Assembly (NCBI RefSeq): GCF_001424305.1
Contig: NZ_LMPD01000006.1
Coordinates: 192,490 to 256,489 of the forward strand
Length of the DNA stretch: 64,000 nucleotides
Source: Pedobacter sp. Leaf176
GTDB lineage: Bacteria; Bacteroidota; Bacteroidia; Sphingobacteriales; Sphingobacteriaceae
Direction of reading: 5' to 3'
Position 1 is the first letter of the stretch; the number at the start of each line of letters is the position of its first letter. The translations under genes were made by a program, and so were the position numbers. This document shows positions 1 to 9,479 of the stretch, in pieces. Under the pieces are notes generated by a model. It was not told where the DNA came from and did no database searches. It worked only from the letters and a program-made list of their open reading frames with translations.

Positions 1-2076
1 GTTCTTTTACCGTCTTTAATATTTGCGCATTACGGAATGCTCAAGTACGGAATGACGCTTTCCCTGGGTGCATTATGCGTTAGCGTTGTGGATAGTCCGG
101 GGCCTATGGTTCACAGAAGAAATGCAATGCTGGTTACGACAGGTTTAATATTTGTCTTTTCCATACTAACCGGACTCACCAATAGAAACCATTATTTCAT
201 CGGGGTACTGCTTGCGGCATCTAGTTTTGTATTTTCCATGTTTTACATTTATGGAATCAGAGCGGCATCTATCGGTACTGCCACCTTGTTAATTATGGTT
301 TTAAGTATAGATGATGTGCGTCCGTGGGATGAAGTAATAATCTATTCTTTAATGATTTTAGCTGGCAGTTTATGGTATACGGGGCTGAGTTATTTTGTTT
401 ACCGGCTACGCCCCTTTCGTCTGGTTCAGCAATCCTTAAGCGATTCTATAATTGAAGTTGCTGAATTCTTAAGGGAGAAAGCTAAATTCTATCACAGGAA
501 TAACAATTACGATAAAACTTACGCGGATTTGCTTCAGCTCCAGGTTTCAGTTCACGAAAAGCAGGATGCTGTAAGAGAGCTTTTATTCAGAACGCGTGAA
601 ATCATTAGGGATTCTACACCTGAAGGACGGTTTTTGATGCTTGTATTTGTAGATATGGTCGATTTATTTGAGCAGGTAATGTCTACTTATTACAATTACA
701 AGCAGCTTCACGAACAGTTCGATACGGCAGGTATTTTATCTGACTACGAAATGGCAATTAAGCGTATTTCCTATGCCCTGGACGACATCGCTTTTGCATT
801 AAAAAGCGGTGGAACGCCTGTTGTTTCGAAACGTTTACTTATTGAAATCGAGAGATTAAAGATTAAAATCAACAATTTTGAAAAAAATAATGATAAAAAG
901 CAATTCAGCACTTCGGGTATTATCGCTTTAAAAAATATTGAGGTAAACATTGAGAATATCCTGGGAAGAGTAAAAACCATCATCAGTTATTTCAAGCTTC
1001 GAAATAGTAAAGATATCCGTAAGGCAGAAGTGGATACCGAAAAATTTATTACGCGACAAAAATTTGATTATAGCTTATTTACAGAAAACCTAACTTACAG
1101 TTCTTCAACTTTCAAGCATTCGCTAAGGGTTACAGTAGTAATGGTTCTAGGCTTTGTAGTGTCACAATTGTTGAATTTTTCTCATAGCTATTGGATATTA
1201 CTAACCATTCTGGTCATTTCAAAACCGGGGTTCAGTTTAACGAAGGAAAGAAATTATCAACGCCTTATTGGAACCACCATAGGTGCTTTTGTTGGAATGG
1301 GTGTATTAATGTATGTTCATGATAGAAATGCCTTATTTATAATTCTGCTTATTTGTATGATTGGCTGTTATAGCTTTCAAAGGAAAAATTATGTTGTGAG
1401 TGTTCTTTTTATGACCCCTTATATTCTTATTCTATTTGATTTTTTAGGCATGGGCTCAATGGCATTGGCGAGAGAAAGAATCTATGACACATTTATAGGT
1501 TCTGGAATTGCACTTCTGGCTAGCTATTCTCTATTCCCAACCTGGGAGCACGAAAAACTTAAAGAAGCAATGGTTAATATCCTTCGGGCAAATAAAGCTT
1601 ATTTTGAACAGGTTGTAAAGCTTTACTTCGAAAAAAATTACAATAGAACCGATTATAAGCTGGCAAGGAAAGAAGTTTATGTAAGCACCGCCAATTTAGC
1701 TTCTTTATTTCAAAGAATGTTTTCCGAGCCGAAAAGCAAACAACTGTTTATCAAAGAAGTGCACCAGTTCACAGCATTAAGTCATTTGATTTCATCGTAT
1801 ATTGCTACACTTTCACTTTATAATAAAGAGCACGATTTTCATTTCGAAAATTTCGAAGGCCTAAAACCAATAGCAAATAACACAACATATTTGTTGGATA
1901 CCAGTATCGAAAACCTGGAGAAAGGTCAGAATACAGTCGAGAATGTACCTTTAATCAGAATGAACAATGACGCTATCCATATTAAATCGGGTGAGGACTT
2001 AATACCCGAGCAGTTCGATTTGATCCAAAAAGTCGCTTACGATTTGTATAAGCTATCGTTGAAAGTTAAAATCTAA
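1..2076 (+). CDS. FUSC family (YccS/YhfK-like) inner-membrane protein, 5' end outside window
   Basis: The reading frame is open from base 1, and the first in-frame ATG (base 37) falls inside conserved sequence (GMTLSLGALCVS, DSPGP), so the true start lies upstream of the window. The layout is that of FUSC/YccS proteins: an N-terminal block of membrane helices (first ~120 residues), a long soluble helical region, a second block of about six helices (residues ~365-500) and a soluble C-terminal tail. Members are related to aromatic-acid efflux (AaeB-like) and aluminium-activated malate transporters. The substrate cannot be told from sequence. A 72-base gap separates it from the Ohr gene. Confidence 0.85.
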   Translation, partial: VLLPSLIFAHYGMLKYGMTLSLGALCVSVVDSPGPMVHRRNAMLVTTGLIFVFSILTGLTNRNHYFIGVLLAASSFVFSMFYIYGIRAASIGTATLLIMVLSIDDVRPWDEVIIYSLMILAGSLWYTGLSYFVYRLRPFRLVQQSLSDSIIEVAEFLREKAKFYHRNNNYDKTYADLLQLQVSVHEKQDAVRELLFRTREIIRDSTPEGRFLMLVFVDMVDLFEQVMSTYYNYKQLHEQFDTAGILSDYEMAIKRISYALDDIAFALKSGGTPVVSKRLLIEIERLKIKINNFEKNNDKKQFSTSGIIALKNIEVNIENILGRVKTIISYFKLRNSKDIRKAEVDTEKFITRQKFDYSLFTENLTYSSSTFKHSLRVTVVMVLGFVVSQLLNFSHSYWILLTILVISKPGFSLTKERNYQRLIGTTIGAFVGMGVLMYVHDRNALFIILLICMIGCYSFQRKNYVVSVLFMTPYILILFDFLGMGSMALARERIYDTFIGSGIALLASYSLFPTWEHEKLKEAMVNILRANKAYFEQVVKLYFEKNYNRTDYKLARKEVYVSTANLASLFQRMFSEPKSKQLFIKEVHQFTALSHLISSYIATLSLYNKEHDFHFENFEGLKPIANNTTYLLDTSIENLEKGQNTVENVPLIRMNNDAIHIKSGEDLIPEQFDLIQKVAYDLYKLSLKVKI

Positions 2077-2148
2077 TCTCCCAATTAATTGCATATATGA
2101 AACAATGATGATCCCTTGCTGTTAGGTATATAATCAATTAATAAAATT

Positions 2149-2559
2149 ATGGAAAAGTTATATACAGCTGAAGTTACAGCTACAGGAGGAAGAGACGGTC
2201 ATATAAAATCGAGCGATGGGCAATTGGATTTTGAGTTAAAAAAGCCAAAAGAACTAGGCGGGCAAGGCGGTGCAACAAATCCCGAACAATTGTTTGCAGC
2301 AGCATGGGGACCTTGTTATCTTGGGGCTTTAGGCTCAGTGGCAGAGCGCGATGGTGTAGATACCAGTGAGGCCACCGTAAATGTTCTGATTTCTTTCAAT
2401 AAAGATGGAAATGCTTTTGTACTCTCAGCAGATTTAGATGTACATATTCCGGGTATTTCTCTCGAAGAGGCGCAACAACTTGCTGATAAGGCGCATAGAG
2501 CTTGTCCTTACTCTAAAGCGACGCGTGGAAATATTGAGGTACGGGTTACAGCAATATAA
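2149..2559 (+). CDS. ohr: Ohr/OsmC-family organic hydroperoxide reductase
   Basis: A 136-residue protein of normal Ohr length. The two redox cysteines of the family are present: Cys56 in AAWGPCYLGAL and Cys119 in HRACPYSKATRGN. Ohr proteins reduce organic and fatty-acid hydroperoxides in the cytoplasm using these thiols, recycled by lipoylated partners. The CPYSKATRGN stretch favours Ohr over the wider OsmC group. No OhrR-type regulator lies beside it. A strong hairpin terminator follows. Confidence 0.9.
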   Translation: MEKLYTAEVTATGGRDGHIKSSDGQLDFELKKPKELGGQGGATNPEQLFAAAWGPCYLGALGSVAERDGVDTSEATVNVLISFNKDGNAFVLSADLDVHIPGISLEEAQQLADKAHRACPYSKATRGNIEVRVTAI

Positions 2560-2571
2560 AATCATTGAAAT

Positions 2572-2607
2572 AAAAATGGGGCGGATTATTTATCCGCCCC
2601 ATTTTTT
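2572..2607. terminator. Bidirectional hairpin terminator between ohr and bioB
   Basis: An AATGGGGCGGAT stem pairs with ATCCGCCCCATT around a short AT loop, with A-run and T-run on either side. It can serve ohr on the plus strand and bioB on the minus strand, which converge here. Confidence 0.85.
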
Positions 2608-2624
2608 ATTGATGAAACTTTAGA

Positions 2625-3629
2625 CTAGACAGCTTCTACCTGTTCCGCCATCGTATTGGCAGGCCTTCCGTTTTTAAAGGCTTCACGGGTTTTTAGGCCT
2701 AATAATTCAAACATCGCCATATCGTCGACAAAAGCGGGATTAGGTGTTGTTAATAGTTTGTCTCCTGCAAAAATTGAACTTGCACCCGCCATAAAGCAAA
2801 ACGCCTGTTCCAGTGTGCTCATTTCATTCCTGCCGGCAGATAAACGTACCACAGAATTTGGCATTACAATACGAGCCGTAGCAATCATTCTAACCATATC
2901 CCATATAGGTACACGAGGTTGATCGGCAAGTGGTGTACCTTTTACAGGAACCAGCGCATTAACCGGAACAGATTCCGGGTGTTTTTCCATATTGGCTAAC
3001 GTTTGCAACATAGAAACCCGATCTTCTACTGTTTCTCCTAAGCCAATAATTCCTCCGCTACAAACTGTTAATTTGGCTTTTCTTACATTCTTAATCGTGT
3101 TTAAGCGATCATCGTATGTGCGGGTAGAAATGATGCGTTTGTAGTCATCTTCTGATGTATCGATATTATGATTGTAGGCATATAAGCCGGCATCAGCTAG
3201 ACGTTGCGCCTGGTTTTCAGTAAGCATACCCAGGGTACAGCAAACTTCCATATCCATATCATTAACTGCTTTAACCATGTCAATTACCCGGTCAAAGTCG
3301 CGGTTATCACGAACCTCACGCCAGGCAGCACCCATGCAAAGACGCGATGCGCCTCCTTCTTTTGCTTTCACAGCAGCGCTGATAACCTGCCCAAGCTGCA
3401 TTAATGGTTGTACTTGTAAGTCAGTATGGTATCTCGCTGCCTGTGGGCAATAAGAACAATCTTCAGCGCAACCACCGGTTTTAATGGAGATCAGAGAGCT
3501 AACCTGAACTTCATTATAATCTTTGTTTGCCCTATGTATAGTAGCCGCTTCATAAACCAAATCTAAAAATGGTTTGTTGTAAATTGCCGATATTTCGTCT
3601 TTATTCCAATCGTGTCTTGTTGTTTGCAT
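2625..3629 (-). CDS. bioB: Biotin synthase
   Basis: A radical SAM enzyme that inserts sulfur into dethiobiotin, the last step of biotin synthesis. The CxxxCxxC cluster motif is Cys54-Cys58-Cys61 ([12 protein letters not shown]). Other family landmarks are [10 protein letters not shown], the CC pair in [19 protein letters not shown] and RLSAGR, which carry the [2Fe-2S] ligands. At 334 residues it is full length. It stands alone here. The only other biotin gene in the window is bioA, about 53 kb away, so the pathway is dispersed. A nested palindrome upstream could be an operator. Confidence 0.97.
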   Translation of the reverse strand: MQTTRHDWNKDEISAIYNKPFLDLVYEAATIHRANKDYNEVQVSSLISIKTGGCAEDCSYCPQAARYHTDLQVQPLMQLGQVISAAVKAKEGGASRLCMGAAWREVRDNRDFDRVIDMVKAVNDMDMEVCCTLGMLTENQAQRLADAGLYAYNHNIDTSEDDYKRIISTRTYDDRLNTIKNVRKAKLTVCSGGIIGLGETVEDRVSMLQTLANMEKHPESVPVNALVPVKGTPLADQPRVPIWDMVRMIATARIVMPNSVVRLSAGRNEMSTLEQAFCFMAGASSIFAGDKLLTTPNPAFVDDMAMFELLGLKTREAFKNGRPANTMAEQVEAV

Positions 3630-3679
3630 TGTGGGATCAGGATTTTTTGGATTTAAGGATTAACATGATGATATTTTAA

Positions 3680-3722
3680 TTTGTACAGGTAGCTAACTTA
3701 AGTTTTGGAGATAACGTACAAA
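3680..3722. promoter_or_regulatory. Nested palindromic region upstream of bioB
   Basis: TTTGTAC and GTACAAA arms enclose a central perfect AACTTAAGTT palindrome, 50-93 bases upstream of the bioB start. A biotin-responsive repressor site would be expected in this position, but I cannot match it to a known BirA or BioR motif, so the role is inferred from symmetry alone. Confidence 0.3.
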
Positions 3723-3764
3723 ATTTGGTTATCTTAAGTTCTTAAATCAATCAAATCCTGATTG

Positions 3765-5117
3765 TTATAGTAAAAGTTTACTGGCCAGACCTAAAATCAG
3801 CAGGAAGCCAAAAACGTCGGTAAAAGTAGTAATAATTATAGAGGATGCAATGGCTGGATCGATGCCAACACGCTTTAGAATCAATGGAATTCCGGCTCCG
3901 GTAATTCCTGCGATCACAAGATTACCAGTCATTGCCAGGAAGATAACCAGTCCTAGCATTGGATTTCCGTCAAAAAAATAGGCAAAAATAAATACAATCA
4001 GCCCATTTGAAGCACCATTAATTAAGCCGACAGTAAACTCTTTTAATACGGTTCGGTAAGCCTGTTTATCCGTTAAATCATACAGCGATATACGTCGTAC
4101 CGTAACTGCCAGCGCTTGAGTAGCAGCGTTCCCTCCCATTCCCGCTATGATGGTCATGTACGCTGCCAAGGAAGGAATTAACTTAATTGTGGGGTCGAAA
4201 TAACGAACCACAGAGGAGGCGAGAAATGCCGTACCCAAATTAATAATTAGCCATGGCAAACGTGATTTGACAGCTTCCACCCAATTACCACTTAGTTCCT
4301 CATCTTCTGATACACCTGATATTTTTAAAATATCTTCGGTGCTCTCCGCTTCCATAACGTCAATTACATCATCGAATGTTACCCGACCGAGTAGTTTCTG
4401 ATGCTGGTCAATAACCGGAATACTTGTCAAATTATATTGTGAAATCAGGTTTGCAACTTCTTCCTGGTCTGTATCGGGATGCACAAAAACAGCATCAATT
4501 TTAACCAGTTCCGTTATTTTTGCATTGTGTTTGGCTTTAATAATATCTTTTAACGAAACAATACCTTTAAAAATTTCGGCGTCATCAACTACATAAATGG
4601 TATAAAACTCCTCCATTTCCTCACTTTGACGGATAATCTCGTCAATTGCATCTTTTTTAGTAAGGTTAATGTTTACACAGATCAGTTCTGTGTTCATCAA
4701 GCCCCCTGCAGTTTTTTCGTTGTAAGTTAAAAGGTTCCTGATTTCTGACGCATCTTCTTCATTAAGGTCTTCAAGAATCTCTTTCTGCTCATGATCTTCC
4801 AGCTGAGAAATGATATCTGTTGCATCGTCATAGTCTAATTCCTCAACAATCTCGGTACGTTTATCGGGGTGAAGTTCAAAAAGTAAATCTTCCGGATGGG
4901 ATTCTTCATCCATTTCCGAAATAATCTCAGAAGCGATCTCCGCTGGAAGGAGGTTTATGATATGCCGTTGTTCGGATTTGTCCAAACGTTCGAACAAAAT
5001 TGCGATTTCTGAGGCATGGTATTCCTCTAAAACTATTTTTAAAGTTTCATCGCCAGCTAAAATTGCATTTTTAACCTTGAGTACGTCGCTTTTATCTATT
5101 TCGAATGATGATTGCAT
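3765..5117 (-). CDS. mgtE: Magnesium transporter MgtE
   Basis: 450 residues in the MgtE order: an N-terminal helical domain rich in acidic residues and loop repeats (~1-130), two CBS domains (~135-260) and five membrane helices (~285-450) containing the family stretch GMGGNAATQALAV. The N and CBS domains sense intracellular Mg2+ and gate the channel. It lies 86 bases downstream of corA on the same strand, so two Mg2+ systems are adjacent and may share a transcript. No M-box riboswitch was recognised. A 12-base perfect palindrome sits just upstream of the start codon. Confidence 0.95.
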   Translation of the reverse strand: MQSSFEIDKSDVLKVKNAILAGDETLKIVLEEYHASEIAILFERLDKSEQRHIINLLPAEIASEIISEMDEESHPEDLLFELHPDKRTEIVEELDYDDATDIISQLEDHEQKEILEDLNEEDASEIRNLLTYNEKTAGGLMNTELICVNINLTKKDAIDEIIRQSEEMEEFYTIYVVDDAEIFKGIVSLKDIIKAKHNAKITELVKIDAVFVHPDTDQEEVANLISQYNLTSIPVIDQHQKLLGRVTFDDVIDVMEAESTEDILKISGVSEDEELSGNWVEAVKSRLPWLIINLGTAFLASSVVRYFDPTIKLIPSLAAYMTIIAGMGGNAATQALAVTVRRISLYDLTDKQAYRTVLKEFTVGLINGASNGLIVFIFAYFFDGNPMLGLVIFLAMTGNLVIAGITGAGIPLILKRVGIDPAIASSIIITTFTDVFGFLLILGLASKLLL

Positions 5118-5118
5118 A

Positions 5119-5130
5119 GGGCTCGAGCCC
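5119..5130. promoter_or_regulatory. 12-bp perfect palindrome at the mgtE start
   Basis: GGGCTCGAGCCC begins two bases from the mgtE start codon. In such an AT-rich gap it stands out. As RNA it could hairpin over the translation start; as DNA it could be an operator. The function is unknown. Confidence 0.3.
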
Positions 5131-5203
5131 CTAAAATAGTTAATCTAGATTGATTAAATGTTAAATTTTATTTTTTCTTCAAACAGAAAAGAATTTCAGG
5201 TTT

Positions 5204-6325
5204 TTATTTAAACCAACCCCGTCTCCAAAAATAAATGATTTGGATCACAGCGATTACGAGCATCACCAGCCAGGTGTATAAGTAACCATGTTCAGCATAT
5301 AACTCAGGCATATTGTCTTTTAAGATTTTGCCCGTTACCGGGTCTTCCCTACTGAAATTCATCCCATAAATTCCAGCAATAAAAGTCAAGGGAATAAATA
5401 TTGATGATATAATGGTTAAAACCTTCATAATTTCATTCATCCTGTTGCTTATGATGGACAAATTCATGTCAATGTTGGCCGACGCAATCTCCTTTAAACT
5501 TTCTATAAAATCGATGATCTGTATGCAATGATCATATGCATCCTTGATATAAGTCTTGGTTACATCATTAATTAAGTCACTATCACTTCTCAGAATGTCA
5601 TTTAGTTTATCACGTTCTGGCCAGGCAACCTTTCTTATGGTAATTAAAGAGCGTTTTATCGCCTGCGTATCGTACATAATACGCTTGTCAGGATTGTCAA
5701 ATAACCTATCTTCAATGGCGTCAAGTTCCTCCCCCCAGTGATTTAATAACGTAAAATAATTATCGACAATTACATCCATTATGGCATACATCAGGTAGCT
5801 GGATCCACCGATTCGGATGTTACCTTTGCCAACTTCCAATCGTTTTCTAACCGGATTAAAACAATCCTGGTAATCTTCCTGAAACGTAATTAAATATTTA
5901 TTGGTTAGTATAAATGAAATCTGCTCATTGCACAGATCACCCTCATCACTTAAAAATAAATGTCTGCTTACGGCAAATACATACTTATCATTATCGTACT
6001 CATCAAGTTTTGGCCTCTGATAAGAACTGGTAATGTCTTCAAGCACCAGCCTGCTTACATTTAATTTTGAATAAAGTGTTTCGAAAATACTGGGATCACC
6101 CAGCCCTTTGATGTCAAACCAGTAATAAAAATCTTTGTTTTCAGTAAGTTTGTCAATATCATTGATATTCTGCAGTTCTTCCTTTTTATACGTTTTTTCG
6201 TTATAAGTATGAAATGTTATTTTTGGCTTTAATGCATTTTCATCAATTGCGTATAATCCAGGACTTGTACCAGGCTCAGGAACTTTATAATGTTTATGAC
6301 GACTACGGGTTTTGTTTTTAGCCAT
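5204..6325 (-). CDS. corA: CorA-type magnesium/cobalt channel
   Basis: 373 residues with a long cytoplasmic domain and two C-terminal membrane helices. The signature GMN sits in the YGMNF stretch after the first helix, and the protein ends with a short basic tail. CorA forms pentameric Mg2+ (and Co2+/Ni2+) channels in the inner membrane. The start follows the WbqC stop by two bases, and mgtE lies downstream, so wbqC-corA-mgtE reads as one minus-strand set. The basic N-terminal extension (KNKTRSRHKH) is common in Bacteroidota forms. Confidence 0.95.
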   Translation of the reverse strand: MAKNKTRSRHKHYKVPEPGTSPGLYAIDENALKPKITFHTYNEKTYKKEELQNINDIDKLTENKDFYYWFDIKGLGDPSIFETLYSKLNVSRLVLEDITSSYQRPKLDEYDNDKYVFAVSRHLFLSDEGDLCNEQISFILTNKYLITFQEDYQDCFNPVRKRLEVGKGNIRIGGSSYLMYAIMDVIVDNYFTLLNHWGEELDAIEDRLFDNPDKRIMYDTQAIKRSLITIRKVAWPERDKLNDILRSDSDLINDVTKTYIKDAYDHCIQIIDFIESLKEIASANIDMNLSIISNRMNEIMKVLTIISSIFIPLTFIAGIYGMNFSREDPVTGKILKDNMPELYAEHGYLYTWLVMLVIAVIQIIYFWRRGWFK

Positions 6326-6327
6326 AA

Positions 6328-6939
6328 TTAAATGTATAACCGGGTTTGCGGCCCTTGATTAAAAAGTAAGTCAACGATACTTAAATTGGGTATGAAATGA
6401 TGTTTGTCTTCAAAAACCTGATAATATGGTTTATTGTTTACATCGTCGCTTATTTTCTTCGGACTCATCATTTCCCGATAATCCAATGATGGCTCTAGAT
6501 CATCGATATATTCAGTCGTTAACTTGTACTCAGTGCTGAACTTCATTTTTTTTGTAAGCCATTGCAAAAGTTCAAGATTATAATCAAATAGAAAATCAAA
6601 GCGTTTTTTATAAAAATGTACAAATTCGTCTTCGTAAAACTCGAAATAAGCCGAACTTCGGTAGCAACTTTCCAGGCTCATCCAATGCAAACGTTGCCAG
6701 TTAAAATCGTAACTGATTTTTACGTCCTTTAGCGGGGTACGCATTTTTGAACCGCGTACCACAGGAACAGTTATATCTAATTTTCCATTCGGGGAATATA
6801 TACTAGCCCTGTTCCTGTAGGTTTGTTTAGGGAAATGTTCAAATTGCTCCAGTAAAAAATCAGGGTTAAGCTCTTGTATTTTAGAGAAGTAGCCTACCGG
6901 GGGTAGATAAAATAAAGGAAGTATAGCTGTATTCTGCAT
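6328..6939 (-). CDS. WbqC family protein
   Basis: 203 residues with the WbqC-family pattern: an N-terminal FYLPPVGYF, FPKQTYRNRASI, then a helical middle with RSSAYFEFYEDE. WbqC proteins were first named from an O-antigen cluster. The biochemical role is unsettled, and many occur next to housekeeping genes in Bacteroidota, as here. The gene is divergent from the acyltransferase and directly upstream of corA. Confidence 0.85.
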   Translation of the reverse strand: MQNTAILPLFYLPPVGYFSKIQELNPDFLLEQFEHFPKQTYRNRASIYSPNGKLDITVPVVRGSKMRTPLKDVKISYDFNWQRLHWMSLESCYRSSAYFEFYEDEFVHFYKKRFDFLFDYNLELLQWLTKKMKFSTEYKLTTEYIDDLEPSLDYREMMSPKKISDDVNNKPYYQVFEDKHHFIPNLSIVDLLFNQGPQTRLYI

Positions 6940-6948
6940 TTGAAAATA

Positions 6949-6956
6949 TATGTTTG
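6949..6956 (+). promoter_or_regulatory. Bacteroidota -7 promoter element for the acyltransferase
   Basis: TATGTTTG matches the TAnnTTTG -7 consensus. Transcription would begin near base 6963, downstream of the TTG used by the ORF track (6940) and 16 bases before ATG 6979. This is the main reason for choosing the later start. Confidence 0.55.
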
Positions 6957-6978
6957 TAGTTCAAACGTTTTAAAATTA

Positions 6979-7851
6979 ATGATTAAAAGAGGGATTGCGC
7001 ACCTTGGCGTATTTTTTTTATGCCTGATATCGTTACTACCTCTTCCGGTATTGTTATTTTTTGCAAGATTACTATATTATCTGCTTTATTACTTAATAGG
7101 TTATAGAAAAAAAGTAGTGAGAAGCAATCTTACGAACTCATTTCCCGAAAAGCCGGCTCAGGATATAATTGCAATTGAAAAAAAATATTTTAAATACCTC
7201 GCTAAACTCATTTTTGAAATTATTGAATTAACGACAATTTCGAAAGCAGAAACATTAAAACGGGTCAGGTTTACCGGACTTGAACAGCTGGAAAGCCATT
7301 TCAAAAAAGGTGAGAGCGTGCTTGCCTGTACCGGGCATTATGGCAACTGGGAGTTAGGTACGTTAGCGCTTGGTTTAAATATTTCAGCAAAAACACTCGT
7401 TATTTTTAAACCGATTAATAACAAGGTATTTGAAGCCTGGTTTAACGAACTGCGTACTAAATTCGGTAATGTTTTCGTAGCAATGAGGCAAACATTGCGC
7501 TGCATGGCAACTTATAAAAATGAACCAAGTTTACTTTGTTTTGCCAGCGACCAATCGCCTACACGTGAGGAGAGTAAATATTTTCTTAATTTTCTACATC
7601 AACCAACTGCAGCATTACTCGGTGTTGAAAAAATTGCCAAATCTACCAACCGGCCAATTTATTATTTCAAAGTAAGCCCTGTTAAAATGGGTTATTACAA
7701 TGTCGAGGTCCTGCCAATGTGTTTAAATCCGGCTGAAACACATGATGGAGAAATTACTAATTTGCATTTTCATTTTTTAGAAAATATAATCAACGAAAAG
7801 CCTCAGTATTGGCTTTGGAGCCATAAGCGCTGGAAATTTAAACCTGAATAA
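6979..7851 (+). CDS. Lysophospholipid/lipid A acyltransferase family protein (LpxL/HtrB-like)
   Basis: I start the protein at ATG 6979 (MIKRGIAH, 290 residues). The tracked start at 6940 is a TTG lying upstream of the likely promoter. An N-terminal hydrophobic anchor is followed by the acyltransferase HX4E motif, His120-Glu125 in GHYGNWELG, and DQSPTREE further on. LpxL-type enzymes add secondary acyl chains to lipid A at the inner membrane. In Bacteroidota they may also act on ornithine lipids, so substrate is not assigned. It is followed after 8 bases by a glycosyltransferase in the same operon. Confidence 0.9.
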   Translation: MIKRGIAHLGVFFLCLISLLPLPVLLFFARLLYYLLYYLIGYRKKVVRSNLTNSFPEKPAQDIIAIEKKYFKYLAKLIFEIIELTTISKAETLKRVRFTGLEQLESHFKKGESVLACTGHYGNWELGTLALGLNISAKTLVIFKPINNKVFEAWFNELRTKFGNVFVAMRQTLRCMATYKNEPSLLCFASDQSPTREESKYFLNFLHQPTAALLGVEKIAKSTNRPIYYFKVSPVKMGYYNVEVLPMCLNPAETHDGEITNLHFHFLENIINEKPQYWLWSHKRWKFKPE

Positions 7852-7859
7852 CACAATAC

Positions 7860-8873
7860 ATGAACCCATCCGTAGCGGTCGTAATTTTAAACTGGAATGG
7901 TAGAGCATTTCTCGAACAATTTTTGCCGGGGGTTTTACGCTCTGAGTATGATAATTTGCAAGTTTTTGTAGGCGACAATGCTTCTACCGATGATTCTATA
8001 TCGTTTATTGAATCACATTTCCCAAAGGTTAACATTTTGAAAAATGACCAGAACTACGGTTTTGCGGGTGGCTACAATAAAGTTTTAGAAAGAGTGGAGG
8101 CCGATTATTTTATATTGTTAAATTCTGACGTCGAAGTAACTCCGAACTGGATACAACCTGTTATCGATCTAATGCAGAGCGATGATAAAATTGCTGCTGC
8201 ACAGCCGAAGATTAAATGGCAATTAGATAAAAATCAATTTGAATATGCTGGCGCCGCAGGAGGATTTTTAGACCTATATGCCTACCCTTTCTGCCGTGGG
8301 CGATTATTCAATGTTTATGAAACAGACCGTGGTCAATATAATGAAATGAAAGAAATTTTCTGGGCTAGCGGTGCTGCATTTTTTATAAAAAGCAAATGTT
8401 GGAAAGAAACGGGTGGATTGGATGCTGACCTATTTGCCCATATGGAAGAAATTGATTTATGTTGGAGGTTGAAAAACCTTAATTATAAGGTAGTTTATTG
8501 TCCTGATGCTGAAGTATTTCATGTTGGCGGTGGTACCTTACAATCCGAAAACCCGTTTAAAACTTACTTAAACTTTAGGAACAACCTGATAATAATGCAA
8601 AAAAACCTGCCTCTTGGTGATGCTGTTTTTCGTATTGCTATTAGGATGTGTATTGATTTTGTAGCCTGGTTACATTTTTTATTATCAGGAAAACCTGCAT
8701 TTACACGAGCTGTGAGTAAAGGGCACTGGCATTTTATCAGAGATTTAACAAAAACTGCCCGTAAAAGACAACAATCCCTAAAACCTTATGCCGAACACAC
8801 TGGGGTTTATAAAAGCAGTGTTGTATGGGCTTTTTTTATCAGGAAAATCAAATATTTTTCAAATCTCAATTAA
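7860..8873 (+). CDS. Family 2 glycosyltransferase
   Basis: GT-A fold enzyme of 337 residues. It has the N-terminal VVILNWNG strand, the nucleotide-binding VGDNASTDDS (38-47) and the metal-binding NSDVEV (88-93; an SDV variant of DxD). The acceptor region contains ME-EIDLCWRLK, typical of rhamnosyl- and other cell-surface transferases. A hydrophobic segment occurs near residue 255. Acceptor and donor sugars are unknown. Pairing with an LpxL-like acyltransferase suggests envelope glycolipid work. Confidence 0.9.
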   Translation: MNPSVAVVILNWNGRAFLEQFLPGVLRSEYDNLQVFVGDNASTDDSISFIESHFPKVNILKNDQNYGFAGGYNKVLERVEADYFILLNSDVEVTPNWIQPVIDLMQSDDKIAAAQPKIKWQLDKNQFEYAGAAGGFLDLYAYPFCRGRLFNVYETDRGQYNEMKEIFWASGAAFFIKSKCWKETGGLDADLFAHMEEIDLCWRLKNLNYKVVYCPDAEVFHVGGGTLQSENPFKTYLNFRNNLIIMQKNLPLGDAVFRIAIRMCIDFVAWLHFLLSGKPAFTRAVSKGHWHFIRDLTKTARKRQQSLKPYAEHTGVYKSSVVWAFFIRKIKYFSNLN

Positions 8874-8907
8874 CGCCGCTTGTTGATTCTAGTTTTAACT
8901 CGGCGTT
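8872..8907. terminator. Possible hairpin between convergent GT2 and aroQ
   Basis: AACGCCG pairs with CGGCGTT across a 22-base loop between the two stop codons. The T-run is poor, so this is a weak candidate. Confidence 0.35.
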
Positions 8908-8916
8908 TGTGTCGTT

Positions 8917-9339
8917 CTATGAATTTATCAATAAACTTTCTAAAGCCAATCGATAACCCTTTACACCAAAACCAGTTAAAACACCCTTGCAGTTTTTTCC
9001 AGTTAATGAAACATGTCGATAGTCCTCTCGGGCATAGATGTTTGAGATATGTACTTCAACGACCGGTGTTTTTATCGCTGCTATTGCATCTGCAATAGCA
9101 ACAGAAGTATGTGTATAACCACCAGCATTGAGTATAATTCCATCGTAAGTAAAGCCCACTTCATGAAGTTTATTGATCAACTCACCTTCGACATTACTTT
9201 GAAAATAGTCTATGTCTACGATTGAGTAAATTTCCCTCAAATCTTTTATATAGTCTTCAATGCTTATATTTCCATATATTGATGGTTCTCTGATGCCTAG
9301 AAGGTTGAGGTTAGGTCCATTTATGATTTGAATTTTCAT
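8917..9339 (-). CDS. aroQ: Type II 3-dehydroquinate dehydratase
   Basis: 140 residues, usual for type II DHQase, which dehydrates 3-dehydroquinate in the shikimate pathway. The N-terminal INGPNLNLLG motif, catalytic Tyr22 and Arg17 in REPSIYG, the substrate loop ILNAGGYTHTS and the His of EVHISN are present. It is divergent from xerD across a 140-base gap. Confidence 0.96.
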   Translation of the reverse strand: MKIQIINGPNLNLLGIREPSIYGNISIEDYIKDLREIYSIVDIDYFQSNVEGELINKLHEVGFTYDGIILNAGGYTHTSVAIADAIAAIKTPVVEVHISNIYAREDYRHVSLTGKNCKGVLTGFGVKGYRLALESLLINS

Positions 9340-9410
9340 CTTTATAAAATTACTTTAGTTATTGATGAAACTGTTATGGCTTTTAAGCCTGATATAATTA
9401 AAAATCATGT

Positions 9411-9418
9411 TAATTTTG
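9411..9418 (+). promoter_or_regulatory. -7 promoter element upstream of xerD
   Basis: TAATTTTG matches TAnnTTTG and lies 61 bases before the xerD ATG. No clear -33 TTTG partner is visible. Confidence 0.4.
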
Positions 9419-9479
9419 TGATGCGTTACGACGTTTAAATCCTTAATGTTGCAATGTTATAAAAAAAAATAATAAAAAC

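Noticed and set aside
5118-5203. M-box riboswitch before mgtE
   Set aside because: Gap is 86 bases and shows no M-box pattern, only a short palindrome.
6940-6978. TTG start at 6940 for the LpxL-like gene
   Set aside because: The likely promoter element lies downstream of it, and ATG 6979 gives the family N terminus.
7838-8035. Minus-strand ORF overlapping the GT2 gene
   Set aside because: Shadow of the GT2 coding frame; no conserved motif.
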